From assembly GCA_964481145.1 (NCBI GenBank), contig CAYZTA010000003.1, positions 62,001 to 126,000 of the forward strand: a DNA stretch of 64,000 bases. Reading direction: 5' to 3'. A program made the translations under genes and the position numbers. This stretch comes from Sandaracinus sp964481145 (GTDB lineage: Bacteria; Myxococcota_A; Polyangia; Polyangiales; Sandaracinaceae). This document shows, piece by piece, positions 16,436 through 24,017 of this stretch (position 1 is its first letter; each line of letters starts with the position of its first letter). The notes below the pieces were generated by a model. It was not told the origin of the DNA. It did no database searches and saw only the letters and a program-made list of their open reading frames with translations.

Positions 16436-17106
16436 TTCGCGTACTCCTCCTCGATGTCGGAAATACGATCGCCTTCCTCGATGGGATGGCGATCGCGGAG
16501 GTCGTTCGTGAACAAGGGATCGATGTCGATCCCACGCGCCTTCGATCGGTCGAAGGACGTGCGAAGCGGCGCTACGAATCCCTCATGAAGGAAGGTGTCT
16601 CGCACGAGGAGGGATGGGGCCTTTATCTCGCGACGTTGCTCGAAGAAGCGGGCTTATCATCCGCCCATGCGCGTGCGATGCTTGAGCCCCTTCGCCGCGC
16701 TCATGACCGACTCAATCTCTGGCGCAGGGTGCCGAGTGAACTCGGACCTGCGCTCGAACGAGTGCGTGCTCTGGGCATTCGTATCGCCATCGTGTCCAAC
16801 TCCGAAGGGCGCCTCCCCGAGCTCCTCGAGCACGTCGGAGTCGCCCATCACTTCGAGGCGATCATCGATTCGCACAACGAAGGTGTGCGCAAACCCGATC
16901 CGGAGATCTTCCGCCGTGCGCTCGCTCGGATGCGTATTCGTCCCGAGGACGCCGTATATCTCGGCGATATTCCTGGAGTGGACGTCGATGGAGCGAACGC
17001 TGCGGGCATTCGCGCCATTTTGGTCGATCCTTTTGGTTTTTATCCTGACTTCGAAGGAGAGCGAAGCGTATCAGTCGCCGCGTGGATCGAAGACACGTTC
17101 ATGTGA
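16432..17106 (+). CDS. HAD-superfamily hydrolase lacking the second motif I Asp
   Basis: A 224-residue HAD protein starting at GTG 16432. Motif I reads DVGNT, so the nucleophile D8 is present but the usual acid/base Asp two residues later is Gly. The motif II Ser is in VSNSEG, motif III Lys in RKPDP, and motif IV in GDIPGVD. The loss of the second Asp is known in some HAD branches that do not act as simple phosphomonoesterases, so function cannot be assigned. It is coupled to the TerB-like gene. Confidence 0.8.
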   Translation: MIRVLLLDVGNTIAFLDGMAIAEVVREQGIDVDPTRLRSVEGRAKRRYESLMKEGVSHEEGWGLYLATLLEEAGLSSAHARAMLEPLRRAHDRLNLWRRVPSELGPALERVRALGIRIAIVSNSEGRLPELLEHVGVAHHFEAIIDSHNEGVRKPDPEIFRRALARMRIRPEDAVYLGDIPGVDVDGANAAGIRAILVDPFGFYPDFEGERSVSVAAWIEDTFM

Positions 17107-18249
17107 TCAATCGAGTCCGCGCAAGAAGTCGATGACAGTCGCGGCAACTCGCTCCAAGCGCTCTTTTCCGAGCTCAGGAAAAATCGGCAATGCCAGCGTC
17201 TCACGGGCGGCTTTCTCGGCCACCGGAAAATCGCCGGGAGAATATCCGAGATAAGCAAAACATTCTTGGAGGTGAAGAGGGCGCGGGTAATAGATTTCGC
17301 TTCCGATCTTCTGGGCGCGCAGATGCTCTTTGAGCGCATCGCGATGGGAAGTTCGAATTATGTATTGATTATAGATATGTCCCGATTCGACCTCCTGAGG
17401 GAGTTCGAGCAACTCAGGAGCAAGGGCTGCGTCTTTGAAGATGCGATCATAACTCGCCGCATTGACGCGGCGCGCTTCGGTCCACTCATCCAAGTGTGGA
17501 AGTTTCACGCGGAGCACCGCGGCTTGAAGCGCATCGAGTCGAAAATTGCCGCCGATGAGCCGATGAAAATATTTTGGTTCGGCTCCGTGAGATCGCAAGA
17601 GGCGCATCTTGTGTGCGAGCGCTTCGCTCCGGGTCGTGCAGAGCCCCGCATCGCCGAAGGCCCCGAGATTTTTGCTCGGAAAAAAGGAGAAACATCCGAT
17701 GGCACCGATGCCGCCGACGGGGCCGCATTCTGACACTGCACCAATGGCCTGTGCCGCATCTTCGAGGGTGGGAATCCCCGACTCACTCGAAAGCGCTGCG
17801 AGCCCCCGCGGATCGCAGGGTTGACCAAAGAGATGAACTGGCAGAATGGCTTTCGTATGGGGGCCAATCGCGTCACGCACGCGTTCGAGATCGAGATTGA
17901 ACGTGCGCGGATCGATATCGACGAATACGGGCTTTGCGTGGAGGCGCGCAATGCATCCCGCGGTTGCAAAGAAGGAATAAGGAGTCGTGATGACTTCGTC
18001 GCCCGGTCCGAGATCGAGCGCCATCATCGCGAGGAGGAGCGCATCGGTTCCGCTCGAGACACCGATCGCATGTGGGATTCGTAGCGTGTGGGCCAGTTCG
18101 TGCTCGAGTGCGTCGACTTCTGCTCCGAGGATGAACGCGTTCGAACGAATCACCCGATCGAGCGCTTCGTGAATCGCTTCGTGGAGAGGCGCGTTTTGTG
18201 CCGCGAGATCGAGCAGCGGAATGGGCATGTCGTTCACACGGGACGACAC
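17107..18249 (-). CDS. DegT/DnrJ/EryC1/StrS sugar aminotransferase
   Basis: A 380-residue PLP enzyme of the sugar-nucleotide aminotransferase family. The PLP Lys lies in FSFFPSKNLGAFGDAG (about 188-203); GSSGTDAL-like phosphate binding appears as GVSSGTDALLL. It most likely transaminates a 3-keto UDP-sugar, since the adjacent upstream gene encodes the matching N-acetyltransferase (WbpE followed by WbpD logic). The GTG start at 18249 is favoured by AAGGTGAG just upstream and overlaps the acetyltransferase by 16 bp. ATG 18228 lacks such a site. Confidence 0.92.
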   Translation of the reverse strand: MSSRVNDMPIPLLDLAAQNAPLHEAIHEALDRVIRSNAFILGAEVDALEHELAHTLRIPHAIGVSSGTDALLLAMMALDLGPGDEVITTPYSFFATAGCIARLHAKPVFVDIDPRTFNLDLERVRDAIGPHTKAILPVHLFGQPCDPRGLAALSSESGIPTLEDAAQAIGAVSECGPVGGIGAIGCFSFFPSKNLGAFGDAGLCTTRSEALAHKMRLLRSHGAEPKYFHRLIGGNFRLDALQAAVLRVKLPHLDEWTEARRVNAASYDRIFKDAALAPELLELPQEVESGHIYNQYIIRTSHRDALKEHLRAQKIGSEIYYPRPLHLQECFAYLGYSPGDFPVAEKAARETLALPIFPELGKERLERVAATVIDFLRGLD

Positions 18250-18800
18250 GTCTCACCTTCGATTCGATACGCTTCGCCCGTTTCTGGGCAGTGGACGAGC
18301 CCTTCGCCCGAAAGGCGTCTTCCTACGCGGCTGACCCAACCGATACGTCGCGCAGGGACGCCCGCGAAAAGAGCATAGGGGGGAACATCTCGGGTCACGA
18401 CCGCGCCTGCAGCGATGAAGGCGAACTCCCCGATCTCGTGCCCGCACACGAGGGTCGCGTTCGCGCCGATGCTCGCTCCCTGACGAACCTTCGTCTCCCG
18501 ATATTCGTGCTTGCGCGCGAGGAACGCGCGGGGCTCGTTCACATTCGTAAACACACAGCTCGGCCCGAGAAAGACATCCGATTCGACCTCGACGCCATCG
18601 TAGAGCGACACGTTGTTTTGGATTTTGACGCCATCGCCGATACGCACGCTGCCAGCGACAAAGACGTTTTGACCGAGCACACACCGCTTCCCGATGCGCG
18701 CTCCAGCAGAGACATGGACGAAGTGCCAAACCTTCGTGTCGTCACCGATCTCAGCGCCCGCATCGACGATGGCACTCGGATGAATGTACGGATCTGCCAT
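18234..18800 (-). CDS. Left-handed beta-helix N-acetyltransferase (WbpD-like)
   Basis: A 188-residue hexapeptide-repeat acetyltransferase. It starts with IHPSAIVDAGAEIGDDTKVWHF, the signature of UDP-2-acetamido-3-amino-glucuronate acetyltransferases, and has FTNVNEPRAF and GANATLVCGHEIG. These enzymes acetylate a 3-amino-sugar nucleotide for O-antigen or exopolysaccharide. The last 25 residues carry a CPETGEAY...C pair that resembles a small rubredoxin-like tail. It lies just upstream of the DegT aminotransferase and probably acts after it. Confidence 0.9.
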   Translation of the reverse strand: MADPYIHPSAIVDAGAEIGDDTKVWHFVHVSAGARIGKRCVLGQNVFVAGSVRIGDGVKIQNNVSLYDGVEVESDVFLGPSCVFTNVNEPRAFLARKHEYRETKVRQGASIGANATLVCGHEIGEFAFIAAGAVVTRDVPPYALFAGVPARRIGWVSRVGRRLSGEGLVHCPETGEAYRIEGETCRPV

Positions 18801-18814
18801 GGTACGACGAGAGC

Positions 18815-19282
18815 TCAGTCCTCTGCCCGACCCACGCGTCGCACCGCATCATCGATGGCATTGCGCAAGCGTGTTTCTTCGAAGCCCACGATGATGTGTC
18901 CATCGACATCGAAGGTCGGCAAGCTCGAGCGTGGATTGAGCATCTGAAGCTGCGCGAGCGCGCCCGCACGTCGATCGACGTCCACTTCGTGGTACGTGAT
19001 GCCTTGGCCTCGCATCCATTCTTTGGCCCGTCCGCAGGCTGCGCACCATGCTGCGCTGTACATCTCGATGGAGACGAGGTGGCTCGCGGCCGCCAAGTTG
19101 GACGGCTCACTGGGGTGTTCGAACGAGCTTGGATGCTCGGAGCGAAGGGCCACGATGCGTGAATCCATCCGGTGCTCACGCGCCGTGATGGCAGTGCCGA
19201 TCACCCCGAGAATCGCTGCGAGCGCAAGCGCAATCCAAAGCACCGGGCGCTGGCCTCTGGGTGTCTCTTCCGCGACCTTCAC
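18815..19282 (-). CDS. Membrane-anchored glutaredoxin-like protein
   Basis: A 155-residue protein with one N-terminal transmembrane helix (about 14-34). A thioredoxin-fold glutaredoxin domain covers about 70-150, with active site WCAAC and the cis-Pro in SSLPTFDVDG. The orientation would place the domain outside the cytoplasm, where it may reduce or shuffle disulfides. It is the first gene of the minus-strand group with the acetyltransferase and aminotransferase; a functional link is not evident. Confidence 0.8.
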   Translation of the reverse strand: MKVAEETPRGQRPVLWIALALAAILGVIGTAITAREHRMDSRIVALRSEHPSSFEHPSEPSNLAAASHLVSIEMYSAAWCAACGRAKEWMRGQGITYHEVDVDRRAGALAQLQMLNPRSSLPTFDVDGHIIVGFEETRLRNAIDDAVRRVGRAED

Positions 19283-19330
19283 TCGCGAGAGGGTGACACG
19301 GGCATCTTCGGGAGTCGAGAGCGACCCCGT

Positions 19331-19360
19331 ATTTCAGTTCTGCAATTTCAAAACTGAAAT
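19331..19360. repeat. Inverted repeat, possible operator or terminator
   Basis: ATTTCAGTT (19331-19339) and AACTGAAAT (19352-19360) are perfect 9-bp arms around a 12-bp AT-rich loop. The surroundings are much more AT-rich than the genes. It lies 49 bp upstream of the glutaredoxin start, consistent with an operator for the minus-strand operon. Confidence 0.5.
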
Positions 19361-19437
19361 TTTCACGGGTGGCATCCGCCATCAGATCGAAAATCATAGG
19401 GAAATGGCGATGGCATGAACTTGGCTTTGTATGGGCG

Positions 19438-19482
19438 CGGCGGCTCGTGAAGGCGTCCCCCCCCCAAGCCCACGAGCCGCCG
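19438..19482. repeat. Strong 12-bp stem-loop with C-rich loop
   Basis: CGGCGGCTCGTG (19438-19449) and CACGAGCCGCCG (19471-19482) pair perfectly around a 21-nt loop with a run of nine C. On the plus strand it is followed by ATTTTAATTT, like an intrinsic terminator, yet no plus-strand gene ends just before it. It may be the end of a small RNA or an attenuator in the leader of the peptidase gene. Confidence 0.55.
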
Positions 19483-19511
19483 ATTTTAATTTCCGCCCGC
19501 ATCCTTCCTAG

Positions 19512-19580
19512 GTTCCGAGTCGGGGAGAACAAGAGTTCCGAGTCGAGGAGAACAAGAGGTTCTGACTCGAAGGAGCAGGG
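19512..19580 (+). repeat. Three degenerate 23-bp tandem repeats
   Basis: Units begin at 19512, 19535 and 19558. The first two differ at one position and share GTTCCGAGTCG-GGAGAACAAGA; the third is more diverged. They end 84 bp before the M32 start and could be regulator sites or slipped-strand repeats. Confidence 0.6.
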
Positions 19581-19664
19581 ACCTCGAGGAGTCCCAATTC
19601 GGGGATAGGGCTCGCGAGCTTTGGATCGGTGCGCTACATGATGCGCTTCATCGGAGGCTCATCG

Positions 19665-21179
19665 ATGCAAGACAGCGATTGGAGCGCGCTCGTTGCGCAC
19701 CTCACCGAGGCAGAAACCCTGACGGGGATCATCGGGGTGCTGGGATGGGACGAGCAAACGTACATGCCGCCCAAAGCGGCCGCGCTTCGAGGCGCCCAAG
19801 TGGCGCTCTTGTCGCGCCTTCACCACGAACGCATCACAGACGAGCGGATTGGACGCTGGCTCGAGCTTCTGGAGAGCTCGCCCACGACCGCGACGGACCC
19901 CGTGCGCAGTGCATGCGTGCGCAACCTGGGTCGGCTGTATCGGAGTGAAAAACGTGTTCCGAGCGCGCTCGTGGGGGAGCTCGCCGAAGCGAAGAGCCGG
20001 GGATTTCAGGCTTGGATCGAAGCCAAGAAGACGTCGCGGTTCGATCGCTTTGCGCCGACGTTGAAGGAGCTCTTGGAGCTCAGCCGAAAGCGGGCCGAAG
20101 CGATCGATCGAAAGCGACACCCCTACGAGGTGATGCTCGAGCAGTTCGATCCAGGAACCTCGGTCGAGAGTCTTCAATCGATGTTTGCTCGCTTGAGGCA
20201 AGGTCTCGTGCCGCTCATCTCCGCGATCGCGAAGAAGGAACAACAGCCTGCGTTGGATGGTGGCTTCGATGTGGAGCGCCAATGGGCGTTGAGCCGCGGG
20301 GTCGCGGCGTCGCTTGGATATGATGTCGAGGGCGGCCGCCTCGATCGTTCGGAGCATCCGTTTTCGACAGGCCATGGCGAAGGAGACGTTCGCATCACTG
20401 CGAATCTGATCGAGCATCATCTTTTGAGCGGTCTTGGCGGCACGATCCACGAGACCGGCCACGCGCTGTACGAGCAAGGTCTGCCGAACGCGCACGTGGG
20501 AACGACCGTGCGCGAGGCGGCGAGCTATGGGCTTCACGAATCTCAAAGCCGCTTTTGGGAGAACTTCATTGGTCGGAGTCGGCCATTTGCGACGTGGCTC
20601 GCGACGAAAGTCGAAGACCAATTCCCCGGCCGCGAATATCCGAGAGGTCTCAGCTGCGCCGAAGCGTTGTTCCGTGCGAACAACCGTGTCGAGCCTGGCC
20701 TCGTGCGCGTATTTGCCGATGAGGTGACGTACAACCTCCACATCATCATTCGATTCGAGATCGAGCTCGCGCTCTTCGAAGACAGGCTGAAGGTCGAAGA
20801 GCTGCCAGCTGCGTGGAATCAGAAGTACCAAGAGTATCTCGGAGTGACTCCTCCTGATGATGCGCGCGGGGTGCTCCAAGACGTGCACTGGTCGGGCGCA
20901 GCGTTCGGATATTTCCCGAGTTACACGCTTGGCAATCTCTATGCGGCAAGCTTGGGTGCGGCGATCGAAGAGGCGATCCCCGACCTTTGGGCGCGGGTCG
21001 AGCGCGGTGATTTCGCGCCGATTCTCGGATGGTTGCGCGAACACATTCACCAAAAAGGGCATTTGCTGGAGGCGCCCCAGATCGTGCGTGCCGCTGTGGG
21101 CGATCGCGATCACGTGGAAGATCTTTTGGCGTATCTTTGGGGGCGTCAGGGTGCGATTTATGGTGTCACGCGCGCGTGA
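19665..21179 (+). CDS. Carboxypeptidase Taq-type metallopeptidase (M32)
   Basis: A 504-residue cytoplasmic metallopeptidase. The zinc motif is HETGH in GGTIHETGHALYEQG, and the conserved ESQSRFWEN motif and the downstream Glu are present. M32 enzymes remove C-terminal residues from peptides. The start at ATG 19665 is chosen because GGAGG lies 8 bp upstream, although the frame reaches back to 19629. Divergent from the glutaredoxin operon. Confidence 0.92.
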   Translation: MQDSDWSALVAHLTEAETLTGIIGVLGWDEQTYMPPKAAALRGAQVALLSRLHHERITDERIGRWLELLESSPTTATDPVRSACVRNLGRLYRSEKRVPSALVGELAEAKSRGFQAWIEAKKTSRFDRFAPTLKELLELSRKRAEAIDRKRHPYEVMLEQFDPGTSVESLQSMFARLRQGLVPLISAIAKKEQQPALDGGFDVERQWALSRGVAASLGYDVEGGRLDRSEHPFSTGHGEGDVRITANLIEHHLLSGLGGTIHETGHALYEQGLPNAHVGTTVREAASYGLHESQSRFWENFIGRSRPFATWLATKVEDQFPGREYPRGLSCAEALFRANNRVEPGLVRVFADEVTYNLHIIIRFEIELALFEDRLKVEELPAAWNQKYQEYLGVTPPDDARGVLQDVHWSGAAFGYFPSYTLGNLYAASLGAAIEEAIPDLWARVERGDFAPILGWLREHIHQKGHLLEAPQIVRAAVGDRDHVEDLLAYLWGRQGAIYGVTRA

Positions 21180-21202
21180 CGTTCATGGGGTACGGAAGTC
21201 GA

Positions 21203-21934
21203 ATGCGGCGAACGAGTGTGCGAGGCGTGATCGCGTTGGCGATCAGCGCGGGTGTGTTGGGCTCGATGATCACGGCGCCTCTCGGCGCGCAAGAGAGTGG
21301 CGAAGCAGCGGCCCCGGTGCAATGTCAGGAGCAAACGCCCGAGCCGGGGCTCATTCGCGGCAACTGGGTCGTCAAGGCTCGCATGCCGCGCGAAGAGCAG
21401 CAGCGTCGTCGGCAGCTCGCCGAGCAAGCGATTCGGATCCGCACCGAGCGTTATGGACGCTTCCCGGAGTTCGGCCGTGCGGAGTGGAATCCGCATCCGC
21501 CGCTTCATTATGCGCGCGGGATTCGCGTGTTTGGACTGCCGGTCCGTCTCCACGAGCGAATCATTCCGGCCGTGCGATGTGCGGAGCGTGCGATCACGGA
21601 AGCGTGCACGGCGACGCCTTATACGCCAGCTCGCTTGAGCGGGATTCGCGATCGAAATACGTACCACAATGGCGAAGTGAGCAATCACGTGTATGGGATT
21701 GCGCTCGACATCGATCCAACGCGCAACTCGTGCTGTGGATGTGTCGCGCCGTGGCCCGATCATCCGCTCTGCCGCCTCGAGACCGACAATATCTTCGACC
21801 GCATGGCGATGCCCGAGTGTTGGGTGCGTCAATTCCAGCGCTTCGGGTTTTACTGGCTCGGCGATGACGAGCTCCGCGACACGATGCACTTCGAGTTCTT
21901 GGGAGACCCGGATCGAATCACGAGGCCACGATGA
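21203..21934 (+). CDS. Secreted M15-type peptidase (VanY-like)
   Basis: A 243-residue protein with a signal peptide (cleaved near APLGAQ). The C-terminal domain carries the M15 zinc motif SNHVYGIALDIDP (His and Asp ligands) and the last His in DTMHFEF. A Cys-rich insert (SCCGCVAPWPDHPLC) lies between them. M15 enzymes cleave peptidoglycan stem peptides. GGAAG precedes ATG 21203; an upstream ATG at 21185 has no such site. It begins 23 bp after the M32 gene. Confidence 0.82.
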   Translation: MRRTSVRGVIALAISAGVLGSMITAPLGAQESGEAAAPVQCQEQTPEPGLIRGNWVVKARMPREEQQRRRQLAEQAIRIRTERYGRFPEFGRAEWNPHPPLHYARGIRVFGLPVRLHERIIPAVRCAERAITEACTATPYTPARLSGIRDRNTYHNGEVSNHVYGIALDIDPTRNSCCGCVAPWPDHPLCRLETDNIFDRMAMPECWVRQFQRFGFYWLGDDELRDTMHFEFLGDPDRITRPR

Positions 21935-21976
21935 CCCACCCACTGCGCGATTCCTGATGATCGGGATCCGGCACTC

Positions 21977-22002
21977 GGTGAGAGCATTCAGCTCGCGTGG
22001 GT
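21977..22002. repeat. 26-bp direct repeat, left copy
   Basis: Identical to 23150-23175, starting GGTGAGAGCATTCAGC. A GGATCCGGC element also lies just outside both copies, with different spacing. The pair brackets the toxin-antitoxin genes. Confidence 0.85.
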
Positions 22003-22079
22003 TGCTCGCGAGCGTGCTCATTCCGCACTTGCCAGAGCTCATGCATGAAGCCGTGCAGGCCGCTTCAGAGCTCGTCGAC

Positions 22080-22332
22080 TCACTGCGCTCGTAGATCACC
22101 GTTCCAGGCGGGGCGCCTTCAAGGGCGCGAGCGATGGAATCAAAGGGGCGCGCGATCGAGCCGTCTCCATCGGAAGCCGCCCCTTGGCTCACGTGACGAA
22201 CGTGCTTGACGGTGCTGGGGGTTCGGGCGGAAGAGGCCCTGCTCCCATGGTTCCGGCATCGGGCATGTCGCGCGAAGGCGCTTCGCCACATGCGACGATG
22301 AATATCAGGAAGAGCATGATCGATGCCCGCAT
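22080..22332 (-). pseudogene. Frameshifted, truncated lipoprotein (parallel beta-helix type)
   Basis: ATG 22332 opens a lipoprotein signal (MLFLIFIVAC lipobox) and a Pro-rich linker, then hits TGA after about 47 codons. One base out of frame, translation continues as SDGDGSIARPFDSIARAL and PPGTVIY, the usual start of a right-handed beta-helix (DUF1565-like) surface lipoprotein. Adding one base after the TTC codon near the stop would restore the frame. The beta-helix itself is missing: soon after GTVIY the sequence runs into the 26-bp repeat and the opposing M15 gene. This is a 5' remnant only. Confidence 0.6.
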
Positions 22333-22402
22333 TCCGCTGTCATTCGGTTTGCCCTATGCGCACGAAGTTGAGCACCGAATCGAGATCCTCTTCGTGACCC
22401 CA

Positions 22403-22786
22403 TCAGATGTGCTCGATGCGCAGCGTTGGATCGAGACGCAGCAAGTCTTGGGGGTCCGACGTGAGAACGGGCCACCCTCGCTCGCGAGCAAGAAACACCA
22501 CGTGAGCATCGACGGCGTCGACGGTGCGCGTCGCTCCGAGCATTCGGCCAAGCATTCGCGCCACGCCGTACGTGAGATCAACCACGCATGTGTGCCGAAG
22601 GAGATACGCGACGGGGACTTGCCGATGCCCACCTCCTCGCCACACTTGCGCGACGACCCCTGCCGACGTCACCAGAGGTATCTTCGCGGTCGTGAGCCGT
22701 TGCACCAACGCAATCATCGTCCCGTGACGCCGCTCAGCGGCGATGAACGCCCCTGCGTCGAGCACGACGCCCGAGGTCGACGTCAA
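22403..22786 (-). CDS. PIN-domain toxin (VapC-like)
   Basis: A 127-residue PIN nuclease. Acidic residues are in VVLDAGAFIA (N-terminus), VDAVDAHVVFLA and LTSDPQDL. The position that is usually Glu in the second motif reads Gln (VVAQVWRGG); I believe this AQVWR form recurs in a PIN subfamily, so activity is still plausible. VapC toxins cleave tRNA or rRNA. It overlaps the antitoxin by 4 bp, typical of toxin-antitoxin operons. Confidence 0.85.
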   Translation of the reverse strand: MTSTSGVVLDAGAFIAAERRHGTMIALVQRLTTAKIPLVTSAGVVAQVWRGGGHRQVPVAYLLRHTCVVDLTYGVARMLGRMLGATRTVDAVDAHVVFLARERGWPVLTSDPQDLLRLDPTLRIEHI

Positions 22787-23052
22787 GCAGCGCCCCGCTT
22801 GCGCGAAGCCGCATTCCGCTTACGCGAAGGCTTGACCAAGCGCTTGAAGAGGGCGTCCGCCCGACGCGTTTCTTCAGGTGACGGCTTCACGTCCCGCACG
22901 AACGCAGCCCACGCATGCTCGAGCTCGGCGTCTTCGAGACGATCCTCGATCACGTCGGTCACCCAGGCCGACACGGTCGCGCTCCCCGCAGCCTTCTTGA
23001 TGCGCACGGCAACACGCTCGGGGACACTGATGGTGATCCGCTTGATGGACAT
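22783..23052 (-). CDS. Ribbon-helix-helix antitoxin of the PIN toxin
   Basis: An 89-residue protein with an N-terminal RHH DNA-binding domain (KRITISVPERVAVRIKKAAG) and a basic, Lys/Arg-rich tail that probably wraps the toxin. It comes first in the operon and overlaps the toxin by 4 bp. There is no Shine-Dalgarno before ATG 23052, so it may be translated leaderless. Two CATAAC copies 11 bp apart overlap the start. Confidence 0.8.
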   Translation of the reverse strand: MSIKRITISVPERVAVRIKKAAGSATVSAWVTDVIEDRLEDAELEHAWAAFVRDVKPSPEETRRADALFKRLVKPSRKRNAASRKRGAA

Positions 23053-23066
23053 AACATCAGCATAAC
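23050..23066. promoter_or_regulatory. Candidate antitoxin operator (two CATAAC repeats)
   Basis: CATAAC occurs at 23050-23055 and 23061-23066, about one helical turn apart, overlapping the antitoxin start codon. RHH antitoxins commonly bind paired short repeats in their own promoter. Confidence 0.35.
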
Positions 23067-23149
23067 GTAAAGTCCGTTCGCTTCAATCACTGGACGCAAA
23101 CGCGGGAGCACGCAGGCAGGATCCGGCGCCATACGCGAGTCAGGCCAAG

Positions 23150-23175
23150 GGTGAGAGCATTCAGCTCGCGTGGGT
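23150..23175. repeat. 26-bp direct repeat, right copy
   Basis: Exact copy of 21977-22002, in the same orientation, 1173 bp away. The antitoxin start lies 98 bp inside this copy. Confidence 0.85.
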
Positions 23176-23254
23176 CGACATTGGAGGTCGTGTGTCGCCA
23201 CGCTCCGTCTCCATCGCGGTTCGCGCGCACGGATCTCCATCGTTGCACAGAGAG

Positions 23255-23886
23255 CTACAAACGCCGCGCGAAGGCGGCGGCCCCACTCCGGGCGGCGACC
23301 TCGGTTGCGACTCGTTCGGCCTCCGCGCGGTCCACGACGCGGAGCCGTCCACCGCCGTCGTGCTCGGTGATGAGGGCGCGGGTCGTGCCCGCGAACTCGA
23401 ACACCGCCGTGAGCGCACGAATCGCACGGATCCATTGAGCCGTGTGTATGACCCCGACCTCTGCGCGCCGCTGTCGTTTGGAGACGGAGTTCATCCGCGC
23501 CGCGCGCAGCTTCGCTTCTCCCGTTTGCTGACCATGACTGAAGTGGATCGTCAGAAGGCCGTTCGGAAAAAGCGCGCTGCGCGCGGCGATGAACGAGTCA
23601 CGCGCAACAGAGTCGCGCGCCAGTGCGATCTCGGAGACGAGTCGCGAGTGATCCCCCGTATCCACTCGTCATGAAGCCCGTCTTCCTCTGCAAGCTCGTT
23701 CGTGAGCTTCTCGATCGCACTCTGACTCGGTGGCTGCGCTTCGAGGCTCGGCAAGAGCGCAGCGGCCACTGAGACCGCTTGATGGCTTGCCGTTCGGGCG
23801 TCCCCCGCTTCACTACATCCCCGCCTGAATTCACCATATCTGAAGTCGACAGCCGATTGAGCACCATGTTGAGTTCCCCCCCACAT
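23255..23886 (-). pseudogene. Frameshifted hypothetical protein
   Basis: Two adjacent minus-strand frames read as one protein. The first ends around SQSAIEKLTNELAEEDG and DEWIRG; the second continues DHSRLVSEIALARDS, then FIAARSALFPNGL and an Arg-rich C-terminus. The switch falls in a run of five G (minus strand, near 23653-23657); six G would restore one frame. The homopolymer allows either a true mutation or an assembly error. I recall a similar ALFP-G-L arrangement in short myxobacterial hypotheticals but cannot name a family. Confidence 0.45.
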
Positions 23887-24017
23887 GATGGCCGGTTGTG
23901 GCCACGGCAGAGGTCTAGACTGACACGATGGGCCTGGCTATAGGGGAAATCCCTGACAAGGGTGTTTTTTCGACTTCCCTCTGGTCGTCCGACGACACCA
24001 GATTCATCCCCAGGTCA

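Larger units (their letters stand above)
19283..19664. other. Intergenic region with three repeat structures
   Basis: The 382 bp between the divergent glutaredoxin and M32 peptidase genes hold no convincing gene. They contain a 9-bp inverted repeat, a strong 12-bp stem-loop and a short tandem repeat, described separately. Both promoters must lie here. Confidence 0.6.

Noticed and set aside
21158..22291. 377-codon minus-strand frame across the M15 gene
   Set aside because: Only its first part resembles a real protein (the lipoprotein remnant); the rest is opposite to a well-supported peptidase gene.
23930..23965. Possible terminator near AGGGGAAATCCCT followed by T6
   Set aside because: The stem is only four pairs and the T run follows an unrelated segment; no gene ends at the right place on that strand.
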